Shown here piece after piece: positions 12,329 to 23,804 of a DNA stretch of 64,000 bases. Source of the stretch: Leucocoprinus leucothites (lineage: Eukaryota; Basidiomycota; Agaricomycetes; Agaricales; Agaricaceae); contig JAACJO010000001.1 in the NCBI GenBank assembly GCA_013368445.1, positions 1,922,001-1,986,000 of the forward strand, given 5' to 3'. Position 1 is the first letter of the stretch; each line of letters starts with the position of its first letter. Position numbers and translations under genes: made by a program. The notes under the pieces were generated by a model, which saw only the letters and a program-made list of their open reading frames with translations, had not been told where the DNA came from and ran no database searches.

Positions 12329-13191
12329 CTAATCTACGAGAGAGTTAAGCTTTTCATATTCTTCGTCGATTTGACGAACAAAGTCATTGACAGTATGGCC
12401 ACCCTAAGAGATTTCAGTAATAGCACTACAAACACACTCTCGGACTTACCTCGCATTCTTTCCAGGTGACATCATGCACACATACTTTGCGTGCACTGAT
12501 GAGAATCGTGCAGCTTTTTCTAAGTAAGGATATGGTTAGCGAGCTTTAAGACGACAGAAATGTATTGGACATACGTGATCCCGAGGGTCTGGCCTAACTT
12601 TACGCTTTCATGCATAAGCTTGACGCCTTCGGGCGCTTTGCCGCTACCATCTAGGCCGGCACATTGCCCAGCACCGCTCGTTTCCCAATCTATCTGTGCC
12701 ACGCTAGCACACCTCAGCGCAACCTCGGGACTCCCTATCGCTTCCCTTCCTCCAAAATTCTGACACTGAACGAAAGACCACCATTGTTCTGGTGTAGCAT
12801 ACTTGGCCACGCATAACTGTTGCACATTTCCCGCACATTCTTCTTTTCCATGGAGACAAGTCATTCCAAACTCTGGATCGGATTTATTGAACCTGAAAAC
12901 AGAACCTGTGAGTTGAGTTCCTGGACTAGATTTCACTCTCTATGAGGACACTCCCTACTTTGCGACGTAGACCAACGATAGATTTACTTTATCCCAGACT
13001 TTTTCGAGAACACCGTTAAATGTCGCCTCACATAAGAGGGCGTCTGGGCACCTGCTCATGACACCGAGCTGAACTGGTACCTTGACACCATCGAAGGGGT
13101 TGTCGAGTTTCGTTGTCTGATCATTGAAAACGATGCGGGGATTCGCCGTAGCGAGCGCTGGCAGTACGAGCGTGATAAGAGAGAGCAACAT
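12329..13191 (-). CDS. GILT-family (gamma-interferon-inducible lysosomal thiol reductase-like) secreted protein
   Basis: Predicted 231-aa secretory or vacuolar protein. Exons 5'->3': 13191-12959, 12892-12575, 12519-12450 and 12403-12329. It begins with a signal peptide (MLLSLITLVLPALATA). The GILT signature C-x-H-G-x2-E-C-x2-N-x4-C is fully present as CLHGKEECAGNVQQLC, and the downstream WWSFVQC and cysteine pattern also fit. Where animal GILT has the redox CXXC motif, this protein reads SRCPDALLCE, so the second cysteine is displaced and thiol reductase activity is uncertain. An upstream in-frame ATG at 13245 (and one at 13278) would bury the signal peptide, so the 13191 start is preferred. 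Confidence 0.82.
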
Positions 13192-13573
13192 GAGATGGTA
13201 GGAAGCTCGAAATGTCGCCTGCCCTCTTGTACGTTGAGTGAGCATTCCGCAAGTCACCGGACTTATTGCGTCATACATTGCATCGCTCGTTTATCGAACC
13301 AATACCCGAAGTAAGTACAAAGCGCTTCTAATCGACGATAATACTTGTCTCAAATCTCATCTTTCCAATTCCTTCGCTGACAAGACGAGGAACAACCTTC
13401 ACCATTTCGTTGAGAACCTGGTGTTCTGATGCGGCACTTAAAAACCCTAGCTAAGTATGGATTCACCGAGCCCGACTCGGTCACCTCGGTCATCAAGCCC
13501 ATTAGGTATTCCATCCATTTCTCAGACGAAGAAATGGTTGAATTCTCCACTGAGATATGTAGTCTTCTAGAGT
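13192..13573. other. Intergenic, promoter of the GILT-like gene and 3' flank of the MIX23 gene
   Basis: 382 bp with no supported gene. A short open frame on the + strand at 13429-13620 overlaps the end of the MIX23-family gene and has no homology I recognise. Confidence 0.4.
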
Positions 13574-14383
13574 CTACCTCTGAGCAGCCTCCCATAATCG
13601 CCGTGCTTCCTCATCGGTAGATGGCGGCACGAAGTATTGACACCGTGATCGGAAAGCTGTAATAAATTGAAAAGCCGAACGTCAGGACATATAGCACGGC
13701 TGAGCAAAGCTTCCAAGTCACCTTCGACTGCTCGCTTGCGTACAATATTTTCCACTGTCAACTCATTATGGACTTGATTCCGCTGCCGAGTAGATATCAG
13801 TAAGCCCCGTCGCACGGTCAAATAGTAGCCATACTCGACTCGCACCTTTACTTGGTCGGCAAATATTGCTGCCTGTGTCATTCGTTGCTGCTTGAGATCT
13901 CCCCTTTGCTCCTCCAAGGTCTCTCGTTTCTCCTTTAGTGATTGGTCAACTACTTTGGTACAGTAATCCACAAGCTGTGTTCGCCGTTTCCAATTCTCTA
14001 TTTCAGCGCTCAGGCATTGGAACAATTGAAGCAACACAATAGTCATGACAACTCACCGACCAATTCACGCCAAAGATAGGCACATGCCTGGTTCTGAACG
14101 CTTTCCCCACTGCCCCTGTCGAGTTCGCGCTGCTGATCCCGCATCGCCGCGTTTGCCCTGTTCAACCTCATAGTAATTGTGTCATCTAAACGGCGATACT
14201 CCCTGAGAATGTCTGTTTCAGATAATGAACAAGCCGACCAGGACGCGGGTGCTAGAAAACCGACACACCTTTGAACAAGGAAAGATCCTGGCAAGTCGAA
14301 GGTGAAACATGTACTGTTTGAAGGTGCGGGGAAGGCCCTTGTAGTGCTAGACTGCCAAGTGGTGGACTGTGTTTTGGAGGCAT
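13574..14383 (-). CDS. MIX23 / CCDC58 family mitochondrial protein
   Basis: Predicted 209-aa coiled-coil protein of the family named after yeast Mix23, an intermembrane-space twin-cysteine-type protein linked to mitochondrial import. Exons 5'->3': 14383-14269, 14212-14057, 13997-13722 and 13656-13574, closing in frame. Conserved order: STCQDLSLFKDILREYRRLD, then a Cys-containing helix (NQACAYLWRELV), then ENWKRRTQLVDYCTKVV, a charged coiled coil, and the C-terminal ELTVENIVRKRAVEAFRSRC with FVPPS. This matches the plan of human CCDC58 (DD...C...LYESL...R...C; ELNVEEVV...F..RC). The protein has extra residues at both ends relative to the 144-aa human protein. Confidence 0.8.
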
Positions 14384-16053
14384 GAATGCAGTGTCAAGCT
14401 AGTATTCGCGAACACTGGTTCAGAGCGGTTTGGAGTTGTCTTCGCGCCGGCAAATTACGCACTTGCCGAAGTCTCGTGGGGACTTACTTGCCACTTGAGC
14501 GGCATCTCCGGGTCTGCGGTAGATGCCGAGTTGCCCGGATCCGTCGCGTAGGTTGATGCGGCGATGCGATCAATCCAACCCAGCGCCCCATGCGCATCAC
14601 TGTGATCATCCAAGCGCCCAACCCCTTCATATCAATGGCCTTTCGGAATTGGCGAACATCCACTTGAGACACATCTTATCGAGATCTATACTGCACATTG
14701 CACGAGCTAGCTTCTGATGCCCTTACTGTATTAATTCTTCCACGATCATCATGGCCCCCACAAAGCAATGTGTGGCATCCACAAGTTTGTCAATTGTCCT
14801 CTGGAAACCCCACCCTATTTCGTCTCTTCTTCACATCGAGAATATCGGCCAGAGAATTATCCAACTGCACTGGCACGTTAACATCACATTGGATGAGCTT
14901 ATAGCTGGAGAGATCTGGGGTCAACATGATGAACAATAATTCTCCTCGTTTCCTGTGCTGTTCCACTGATCTCGCACCCAACCATGCAGCTGGTTTTAAA
15001 CTGCTTACGCGGGCACAAAGGCTGTGATTCTGATCTGAGGCTCGCGGCACGAGCGGACTCTGTTCCTAGGGATCTCTACACGGACTCGTCCACTACAGTT
15101 GCTAAGCCAGATAACATAAAAGACCTCAAACAGAACAACCCCCAAATAAAACAATGGCTTCCTTCCTGGGCGCGAGGGATGGTCAGGTCATATGTCCCTT
15201 GAGAACTATGATGCGAATTTTTTTGGACTAGGGATGCCTTAGAGGACACAGAAATCAGACTCCGCTTATCAAAACTAGCACTACATTGACGAACAGGGAT
15301 TCTTCGTTTGCGCGTGGACTTTCTGGGAGGTGTAAAAATTCTGCTTTCCATATTTATCCCCTTGGAAGATGCTGTGGACCAGTTCATTCATAATCTGAGA
15401 TTCGCCCGGCGTGCGGCTCCCCACCCCAGGACCATCCCCGAAGGCACCCCTTTTCACCTTTCATTCTCTTCTCTCTTACTCACCTGGAGTTGGTAAACAT
15501 GGCAGACTATGACTTTCTCATTATTTCCTAATTAAATTCCCCGTGTATCAAGAGCTCGGGGACAAGCGCCACGCAATGTCGTTTCCTATTCAACTTGGGG
15601 AAATCAAAATTACACGGCTTTGAAACAAAGTTTGAAATGCTTACGTTCAATGAACCCTCCCACCGCTGTTCCCCGCACAATGTGAGTCAGGGTCCTGCAC
15701 CAAGGAAGAGCTAGCCTCATGCTCAAAGTATTGATAATGGTGTCTAAAACGAGAACAGCCTGAAGCCTCGAACGGGAGGGATCAACAGGACGACGAGGGG
15801 CAGCATTGTCAACACCTTATCCTATTTTACGTTGTTGGGAAAATAGTTTAAAAGTAAAACACAGTAGTCGAAAGTAGGTCTACATAATACTACATCTTTG
15901 ACGGGCGAGCCAGATTATTTATTAGTATAGAATGCAAAAGCGAAAGTCACGACGTTTAGGACAATAACGGACGAGACGGCAACATCATAGGAGGTATATC
16001 TGTACTTGAGATTGGGGATATATAAGTATTGCATATCAAGAATAGAAGCAAGG
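14384..16053. other. 1.7-kb gene-free stretch
   Basis: Both strands hold only short unconnected frames. The minus-strand frame at 14790-15050 (SSYKLIQCDVNVPVQLDN) has a coding-like composition, but I can neither recognise it nor join it to flanking exons. No terminal repeats or transposase motifs were seen. It may contain a decayed gene or long UTRs. Confidence 0.4.
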
Positions 16054-17900
16054 TCACGGTGAATCTGGTGATTCCACTGGCACCACTTCCGACTTTTTCG
16101 CTTTAGATGCACGGCTAGTTTTCTTTGATACGTAGCCGTGGGCTTCTTGGTAGTGCCTATGGCGCCGAGCGACATCGTTGAAACATTTATCGCAGAATTT
16201 GCACTGGAAGGGGAAGACTTTGAGGCTGTATCGATCACGCAAAGTTAGCTACTGAGGTACAAGGACTCGGGAAATCCCAGACTCACTGGATGCTAGATAC
16301 ATGTGTGATGGCGCAAGTTTCCTGTACCCGCAAGTTAGGCGTGACGAGAAGTGTATGACGATAATACGCCTACCTGGTGGAAGGCGGACTCGCAGTACGG
16401 GCACTTATATTGCCTAACGAATATATTGTGAGACCGGTCGGGCCAGAAGTTGAGCTTTAGACTCACCTTATCTTAAGATGGACTCCCTCAATATGGCGCT
16501 GTACCAATTGTTTCTTGCCAATATATTTGCACCTTTGGTGGTCAAAAGTACACCGGTGGTCCTTCTTTGGATCTTTCAAGTCTATTTCATAAACAGTGTA
16601 TTCTTCCCATTTTCCATCAAGATGAGTAGGAATGGGGAGCTTCTTAATCAGGCTTCGAAGCTGGGGAACCGTGATATCGGCCAGGCGAGCGCCGCGAAGA
16701 GCGTCATCTAAGGCTGCAGTATGGACAGGGTCGCGCAGCACAGGGCTCGGAGAACGGCGAATTTGCCGAGCTACCTTACGCCGGTCAGATGCTGTGTCGC
16801 GAGTAATTGGCCTCTGAGCCGAAGGTGCGACTATAGAGCTCGGCGGTTGTCTGATCAAAAAGAGTAAGTAATAAAGAAAAGCATATTGACACCACCATGC
16901 GTACTTAGTTTCGACGGGGAGCATAGATAAGATCGGTTCGGGGCTTTGGGTACTGGTAAAAGAGAACATAATTTAAAAATGTGGCGTTTAAAATCCACGG
17001 ACGGAACCATGACTTACGAGGGGCGCGAGCTGTTAGTGTAATCTGATCCCGGAGTCTGCGGTCGGTCGAGTTTGAATTTGCTGAGAACATAGGGAAGTCC
17101 AGCTTCTTCCTCGTCGTTCAGCTCGTCCACGGACATAGTGTCAGATTCTTCGCTGCTAAATGAGCGAGGGGAACATCTTCGAGAGCCCACAGACTCCGAT
17201 TTCAAGGGGGGCAAATATACCGAGTGCATATAATGTGTGGCGTCAAGGTGACTGGTGTAATATTGCGGCCGAGGACCACAGCAACTCGGCGGAGGGCAAG
17301 AGCTCGCTGCAGCAGTCCACCCGTCGGAGCAAGACCTACGCCACACAGTGTGTTGGTGGTATGTCACGCGGAAGCAATAAAAAAACCCACCATTGCTGTT
17401 GGAATGGAGGCAGAGAATAGGATTGCATGCTACTGGGAGGACGGGGAGAAAGGTAAGATTGCAAAAGCGGGGGACGTTGGCTAAATACTTACCAATGACT
17501 CCTAACCTCGGAGCAATCTTCTTTGAAAGAAACCGGCTTGACTTGAATAGCGGGGATCGTGCGTTGCATCGGCGGAGGAGAGTGTGACAGACGACTGCCG
17601 GTGCCTATGGATATAAACGGTTAGGAATTCAACTTTGCTAAAACGCATAATCAATGTACCTTCAGTTTTTGGGACGGGGCTTTAGGGAATCAACATAATA
17701 TCGTTAGCTTAGGCTAATAACGTTGGAGGATGAATAGAGAAGATGCTACGGCGGGTTCTCCGGCGGGCGGGGAACGAGCGTTCCTATGATAGTGGCGGCG
17801 GATAAAAGAGCCCTCACCGAAGTATTGGGTAACGTATTTTGGTTGGAGGGTAATAAATGCTGCCGTGATACTGAGCTTGGGCTGTAGAATGCTGGGACAT
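16054..17900 (-). CDS. C2H2 zinc-finger protein, putative DNA-binding regulator
   Basis: Predicted 417-aa nuclear protein. Exons 5'->3': 17900-17818, 17679-17660, 17604-17493, 17432-17391, 17335-17018, 16952-16905, 16850-16467, 16413-16374, 16321-16287 and 16225-16054. The second exon is 20 nt and is required to keep frame. The N-terminal half is Ser/Pro-rich and disordered with an acidic patch (SDTMSVDELNDEEEAGL). The C-terminus carries three finger-like units: CTFDHQRCKYIGKKQLVQRH...H, CPYCESAFHQETCAITH...H, and CKFCDKCFNDVARRHRHYQE..H. A Lys-rich tail (SKKTSRASKAKKS) could be a nuclear localisation signal. Target genes are unknown; I recognise no named orthologue. Confidence 0.82.
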
Positions 17901-18521
17901 TATTAGAGCAGAGAGTAGCGAGGGGAGGAAGGGAGTGGGACGTAGTAAGGTGAGATTGTGGCCCTTGAAAAACGTCGGCTCATATATAAGAGACGCTTAA
18001 ATCCAGGTATGCCGGAGGGTTCCCTTTGGGACAAAAGGAACATGGATCAAAACAGTGTGTCCCAGATCTCATAGATGGGCCTTGCCGTGAAGGGGGGGCT
18101 TTGATTTGCTTAACGTGTCAACAGCCACACTGTAAGAGAGCCGTAATCACAACGAACCTTTTTCTCGCGCACACAACTTGTCCGCATATAGAATTGTAAC
18201 GGCATCTAGATCAGAGTTTGATTCACCATCAGGTATACAAACGGAGTAATGCATTTCATCCAAACCCGACTCTGGCGCCGAGCGTCACTCCTTTGAGTTT
18301 GAGTTTGGGAAAACATGAGCTTTGATCCCACGTTTGATAATTACCCTCGGAATGGATAACAAGCTCAGAGGATGTTGAATCATAAGACAAGCTACATAAA
18401 AACGGAAAGGTATACAAAAACGGGGAATATGCAAGTCCACACTGAAGATCGTCTGAGAGCGATGTTCCGGAAGGAGTGACAACGCTCACCTTAGGGATCG
18501 ATTAGTGGGTACCAGATTGTA
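17901..18521. other. Intergenic between the zinc-finger and the Dif1-like gene
   Basis: About 620 bp: promoter of the zinc-finger gene and 3' flank of the next gene. A 77-aa minus frame at 18256-18489 has no recognisable motif and no splice partners. Nothing else is seen. Confidence 0.4.
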
Positions 18522-19261
18522 TCAGTCAAAGACAACTGGAGTGAATGTTGACTGGTTTGAAGTATTGACTGTTTGGCTCCAGTCGTCTTCGGCCTCCTCC
18601 GCGGCTGGTGCCATGGTAGTAACAGAATTGACTGGTTGATGTGAAAATCGGAATGCTTCAACAGGTAGTGAACGCGTTTCCATCATTCCTCGGTGCTTTC
18701 TCAACGGCTTAATAACCCTGCCCGTTCTGTTCTGTGAGAGCTGAGAATCTGGAACAGCATTATCGCTGAGCTGCATATCATGATCGATATCCTGGTCCAG
18801 CTCGGTGTCACTTCCGCGGTCGGCTGAGCGAGAGCGCTTTTTATGAGGATTTGCAGGATCTGGACCAGTCGAGAGATTGCTCGATGAGCCAAACACATCC
18901 CGATTGATGTCTTTTGCAGATGAAAAGATTGTCGTAGTAGATTGGGCCTTGGTGAAAGCGCGGGAGGTGGGCGGGGTGCTGTACCCCTCTGTCACACCTA
19001 GGGACGCGTCAGCCGCGTTGCAATCAGTCATTTGAGAAGATAAATATGGTCGACACTACGCTCGTACTTTTCCTGACCCGTGGTCCAACACTGCGAAGTT
19101 GAGCGATCAGCTCTGGGGATGTGCTACAGATGCATGGTATAAATATGATCCAGCTCGGGGCAAGTGTGCTAATGGGCTCACTAAGTACGATTGAATGACT
19201 CTGACTGCATAGAAGAGGCCTGATTATCATCAGTAAGAGTGCGCTTGAGGGAGTCTGACAT
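18522..19261 (-). CDS. Dif1/Spd1-like ribonucleotide reductase regulator (RNR_inhib type), tentative
   Basis: Predicted 203-aa disordered protein. Exons 5'->3': 19261-19182, 19123-19068 and 18997-18522. The spliced junctions create SPELIAQLRSVGPRVRK followed by SVTEGYSTPP. In fungi, the pattern 'x-P-E-x-I-x-x-L-R-x-V-G-x-R-V-R-K-x-V-x-x-G-Y' marks small regulators of ribonucleotide reductase localisation or activity (Dif1, Spd1, Sml1 relatives). The rest is Ser/Thr/Asp-rich, with a basic cluster (PHKKRSRSADRG) that may be a nuclear signal and a conserved-looking acidic C-terminus (AEEAEDDWSQTV). Assignment rests on one motif remembered from the family, so it is tentative; the gene model itself is well supported. 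Confidence 0.6.
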
Positions 19262-20249
19262 CAGAGCGTGATGTGTAAACTTTGTTGTTACTGGTTGGAA
19301 TTGGAGGGGACCTGCATTGGTCCTGCAAGGGTTCAACGTTCAATGAACGACATAATTGATCACGTGGTGCATGATCTCGTCGGCTTCCGCATAAGGCAAG
19401 TTGAACACCTTTCTTGTGTGGCGGTTTTCTGACTACAATCGGACTACAATATTGTGGTTGGTAAACGAGTTCCAACAGATGCATCAAGGCATGTTTGCGT
19501 CGGTGGGGCCCAATCGGTCCGATGAACTCGACGATTTGTAAAAGAAAGAAAAAACTAGTGCTTCCTTTTTTCCATTACCTTTCTTTGGAATGTCACTATG
19601 ATTACCGAAGTGGAATCCTTGTTGTGCAACGTCGGGGCTTAAAATTCGAACAAATGTTCGGAGCGAGTGTAGGGGTGCAGATCGCAACGCATGAAAATTT
19701 TCAACGGTAACGCGCTGTGTTCTTGCGGTACTGGAACTGCAGATCACTACAGGGCAGAGAGGCAAGTCGGAGTTTCACGAAGGCAATGTCCCTAAAACTA
19801 GTACAAGGCTCTGATTGTAAGTGTCTTGGGTTATGAGTATTTATTTTACCATAGACGACCCCAACATGTGATGCTGCATGCAGGGACTGTGGGACGTTTG
19901 TGCCACGGCTGGGTTCGCGGAGGCCTGCTTCTGCTTTCGGTATCCTGGCATCGATATTCGGAGAAATTGACGAAAGATAAAATTGGCCCAAGACCAGACT
20001 CGGGCGCTTGTTGCGAGAATAGAGGACCCTGAAATGTGCTGTTTTCCACTTACGTCAAGGATATGTTTTGAAGCAGCATGAAAAGATATCGAGTGAAAGG
20101 GGGGAAGGGAGGAGAAAGAGTTGGCAGGAGGGTATGGCCGGGCCGGGAAAATGAGGCCGTTGTTGTTGATGGGAGAGTCACACTGTTTTGCGTCGTCCAC
20201 CACGGCGTGCTCCCTCGCGCTCTGCGTTGGGCCTGCCATCCCCGCCTTC
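19262..20249. promoter_or_regulatory. Divergent intergenic region upstream of the Dif1-like and kelch genes
   Basis: Nearly 1 kb with only short shadow frames on both strands. It must hold the promoters of both flanking, divergently transcribed genes. No TATA box or repeat stands out. Confidence 0.35.
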
Positions 20250-23200
20250 ATGCACATCCTTGTCCTCCTCGCTCTCCTCTCTCTTGCCCACGCACAGACC
20301 ATATCAACCTCAACCCCTCTCCCTCCCCTCCAGTGGATAAATCTCTCCACTATTCTCCAGGGCACCGCACATCCCCCACCCCTTAAGGATGCCGCCATCG
20401 GCTACGACGAAACAAGGTCCCTCTTTCCTTCCTTTTCACAACCATTGCTCACAATCTCACAGTCGTAACATCATCATCTTTGGAGGCGAGTCAGAGGGCG
20501 GCTTTGTGCAGGACCAGACATACCTGTGCGCACTATCCGTCACCTTAGTTCCAAGCATGCACCATACTGATTTTTACATAGTCTCAATCTTGACACTCTA
20601 AGTTGGAAGACACCCTCTCCTCCACAGACTCTCCAGAATACGCCTCCTGCTCGGGCTGCTGCACTCGCCGGCGAAGATTTCGCAGCTAGCAAGTGTGTTC
20701 TTCTCTTTATCTCACTAGTATCTGTACTAAGTGCTGGTCGTGTTTGTCTCGTTTAGTCGCCATGCCTTTGTCATATATGGAGGAAAGGGATCGGACGGTA
20801 ACGCTCTGTCGGACGTCTGGGTGTGTACTCTAAATGCCATACATTTTTGCAATTAACTGACTTCCAGTCTTGATAGGCTTTTGACTTTATCAATCAGTTT
20901 TGGTCACCAGTAACAGTATCACACAATGGCCCGCCTGCTCGATGGGGTGCTGCAGGTGGTATTGACCCTCGTGTACCCCCTTTCCAGGACCCTGTCGTGC
21001 CAGGACCCAACAACACTTTCTATATGACTGGTGGTACTGACGGAACAACAGTGTTCTCTCTATCTGACGTATGGCGGTTGCACCTCTCCGGAACATTATC
21101 TTCCAATCTACCAAATAGTGTGAACGGTAACTGGGATAAGGTGTCTATAGGCTCATTTCCCGGGCTAGTGGGAGAGGGAAGCACAGTCGTCGGTCAGCAA
21201 GTGGTTGCAGTCAACGGGTGTGGCATGACGCAGCCGAACACTTCATGCGCACAGCAAGATTCTTTTGTGCTAAATATTGAACGAAGCTCTGGAATATCCC
21301 CAGGCGCGTGCCCAGCTCCACGGCTTCGTCCTGCCGTGGTAGCAAACCTCAATCCCTTTTCGTCCTCCTTCGCTTCTCAAGTCTTTATGCTGGTAGGAAC
21401 ATTCAATGACACGCAGTGGAGCGATAACGGTGGTCTTAGCAAGGGAGAAATTGTATGTCGACTTTCTTTCTTAAAAAATTTTACATGGTCGCCGATCAAC
21501 AATACATATTAAAGGATATTTTGGATATTAACACGGGCACTTGGACTCGAGCCCTACCTTCTGGCGATCCAGGAACATCTGGAATACAAGCCTTCCCCAG
21601 CCCACGTGAAGGTGCTGCTGTGTTATCGTACCAGACGGGACTTGTGGGATCTGCGAGAAACTCCTCCGCCGATACCATTGTAAGTTTTGATATAATTATG
21701 TATTTCACGGTCCGCAACTTATTCGCCCACAAAGTTATTCGGGGGTCGTGATGGATCTGGCCGATACTTATCTGAAGTCTGGTTGCTTCGCGCTTACAAG
21801 GGTTCTATCACTCCGTCCAATCTTCACTGGGAAGGCTTTGGAAACGGTCACCTTTCAACCGGCGTCGGGGCGGATGGTTCGGGCGTCACAGTTCAATATC
21901 TATCCCAGTGCGCGTCTGCAATCTCCACCGGTGCTACCACCACCTCATCAGGGTCATCAAGACCCACTTTCAGCGACCCCGGTGGGCAGTCGAGTCCAAG
22001 CAACGCTAAGGACCAAACATATGAAACGTCATTGCTTCACAAGCTACTTGCAGCCCTTTCCCTGATTACTCTGCAAGCCATCGTTCTGATTTTCCGTAAC
22101 CCCGTTCGATCGCCGTTTACGTATCTCTGTGCGGTAGGCGGTCTGGGCTCTTACGGGCTCGGGGTCGCTGGATTGGCCCTCGCTTTCTCGACTATTTCCA
22201 TTTCTTCTGGCAGTGACGGAAACTCCAGCACATCGCCTCACTTACACACCACTCATGGAGTTGCCGGCCTCGTTTTTTTCCTTTGTCTATATGGCATCGT
22301 CCCCATCTGGATGCTCATCAAAACATGCATATCGCGACAACGGAGGCCGTCGCGTAGTGCATCTCATCAAGCTGGAGGTAGCGAACATGAACCTGTGAAT
22401 TCTGATATCGTAGCAGATGAAAAATCTGAACACAACATGGACAGTCGAAGTGTTCCCCAAAGTGTACATAATATTTCTCCACCATCATCACCTAGACCAC
22501 GCACACAATCCTGGGGCCCTTCCAGCTTGTGGAGGCGCAGCCTTGAGGCTGGGGTGTCTAGTGACACTGAATCTGTGACGTCTGGCTCACCGCGAGGCTT
22601 TGAAGTTGTCAACAGACCCCCTCGACTCCGTCAACCGAGTGGAAATACTGTTCCGGCCGAAGCAACCCGCCCAGTATCAAAAAGTCTCGGTGAAATCGAC
22701 TGGCTCTTGCGACGGCGGAGTCTCAATCTTGTGGTGAGATAAACTACATTTTCTATCATCGAGTTGCATCGCCAGACTTACACTACTCTTCGTTCGGCCA
22801 GGGTGAACTTGATTATGCTCTTACTCAGGCCCACAATGCCCGTCTTTCCACACCTGGGACAGCTGACATTCTCCTTGCTCCCGCAGACGACATACCTTTA
22901 TCCCAGCCGCTGGCAAAGCTACCGACCGTATCGGATATTATTCTCCACATGTTCATGCATGTTTCCATTCTTGGACTAAACATCCTTACCCTTACTGTAC
23001 TGTGGGCTCATGCTTCAAAAGTCTTTTTCGTTCTCTTCCTCATCTGGACAATCGCTTTCTATGCTGTTTTAGTATTCTTTGCTTGGAACTATCGCCCACC
23101 TGTCTCCATTCTTTCCACTTTCTTTTACCGCCTCCGTCATTCCCCCTCGAACCATCCGGCATCCGCAAAATCATCCACTCCCCTTCCGCAATCTCCTCTA

Positions 23201-23434
23201 AACGCCCGCTCAGCCTCACTCCATAACACGGGCCCGTATCTTCATCAGCCGCCTTATCGTACTGCCGCTACGGATGAGTATTCTCACTCTCATGCGGGCC
23301 CAAGAAGTGAGGTTGATGATGATGAGATTGATGAAGTCACAAGGCAACGAATGATCGAGGAGGAGATGGACAGACGAGAAGTTTCTATTGTCACTGTACC
23401 CAAACGCAAATTGTGGGTAGCGAACCCTTCCTAA
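20250..23434 (+). CDS. Kelch-repeat membrane protein
   Basis: Predicted 925-aa protein from eight exons: 20250-20416, 20463-20525, 20582-20692, 20757-20820, 20877-21452, 21515-21679, 21735-22733 and 22802-23434. The signal peptide is MHILVLLALLSLAHAQ; an upstream in-frame ATG at 20121 would bury it. The ectodomain has kelch or galactose-oxidase-type blades: NIIIFGGES, HAFVIYGGKGSDGNALSDVW, FYMTGGTDGTTVFSLSDVW and LFGGRDGSGRYLSEVW. At least four or five hydrophobic segments follow (LLAALSLITLQAIVLIF, GLGVAGLALAFSTI, VAGLVFFLCLYGIVPIWMLI, HVSILGLNILTLTVLW, VFFVLFLIWTIAFYAVLVFF), separated by a long Ser/Pro-rich cytosolic loop. The arrangement of kelch lumen or exterior plus a cytochrome-b561-like helical part is common in basidiomycetes, with unknown role. 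Confidence 0.82.
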
Positions 23435-23804
23435 AAGCAGCGCTTTCTATATCCCTGTTCTGTTATATCCCCCCTTCTTTCCACTCATGACTTCATTACC
23501 CTTTTCTTTCTTTAATCCACTTGTTTTCCCTACGTATTCCAACGCTAGCTCTGACATTGCTTGAATGTCTTGTCACGCTTGTTTGCCAAGTGTATATATG
23601 TCTAATTAATTCCTGTGCTGGTATACGTAGAGAAAATGCTAAAGACGGTGGTGGCGGAAACACCAAAAGAGAATGTCCTAAGCTAAGGTATTGAGTCCAA
23701 GAATGAGGGAAGGAAGGAATGCAATAAGGAATGAAACTGTAAAAGACAGGAGGTTGGCGCGATAAAAATGAATGAGGGATCAATTAGACTTTATGACGAT
23801 GCAA
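23435..23804. other. Convergent 3' intergenic region
   Basis: 370 bp between the stop codons of the kelch gene and the disordered-protein gene. It is pyrimidine-rich on the + strand near 23470-23520, consistent with 3' UTRs. No gene is seen. Confidence 0.4.

Noticed and set aside
18256..18489. 77-aa minus-strand frame MSVVTPSGTSLSDD...
   Set aside because: No motif, no splice partners, and it lies in the 3' flank of the Dif1-like gene.
19841..20398. 185-aa minus-strand frame upstream of the kelch gene
   Set aside because: It overlaps the antisense of the kelch signal peptide exon and promoter and has no recognisable domain.
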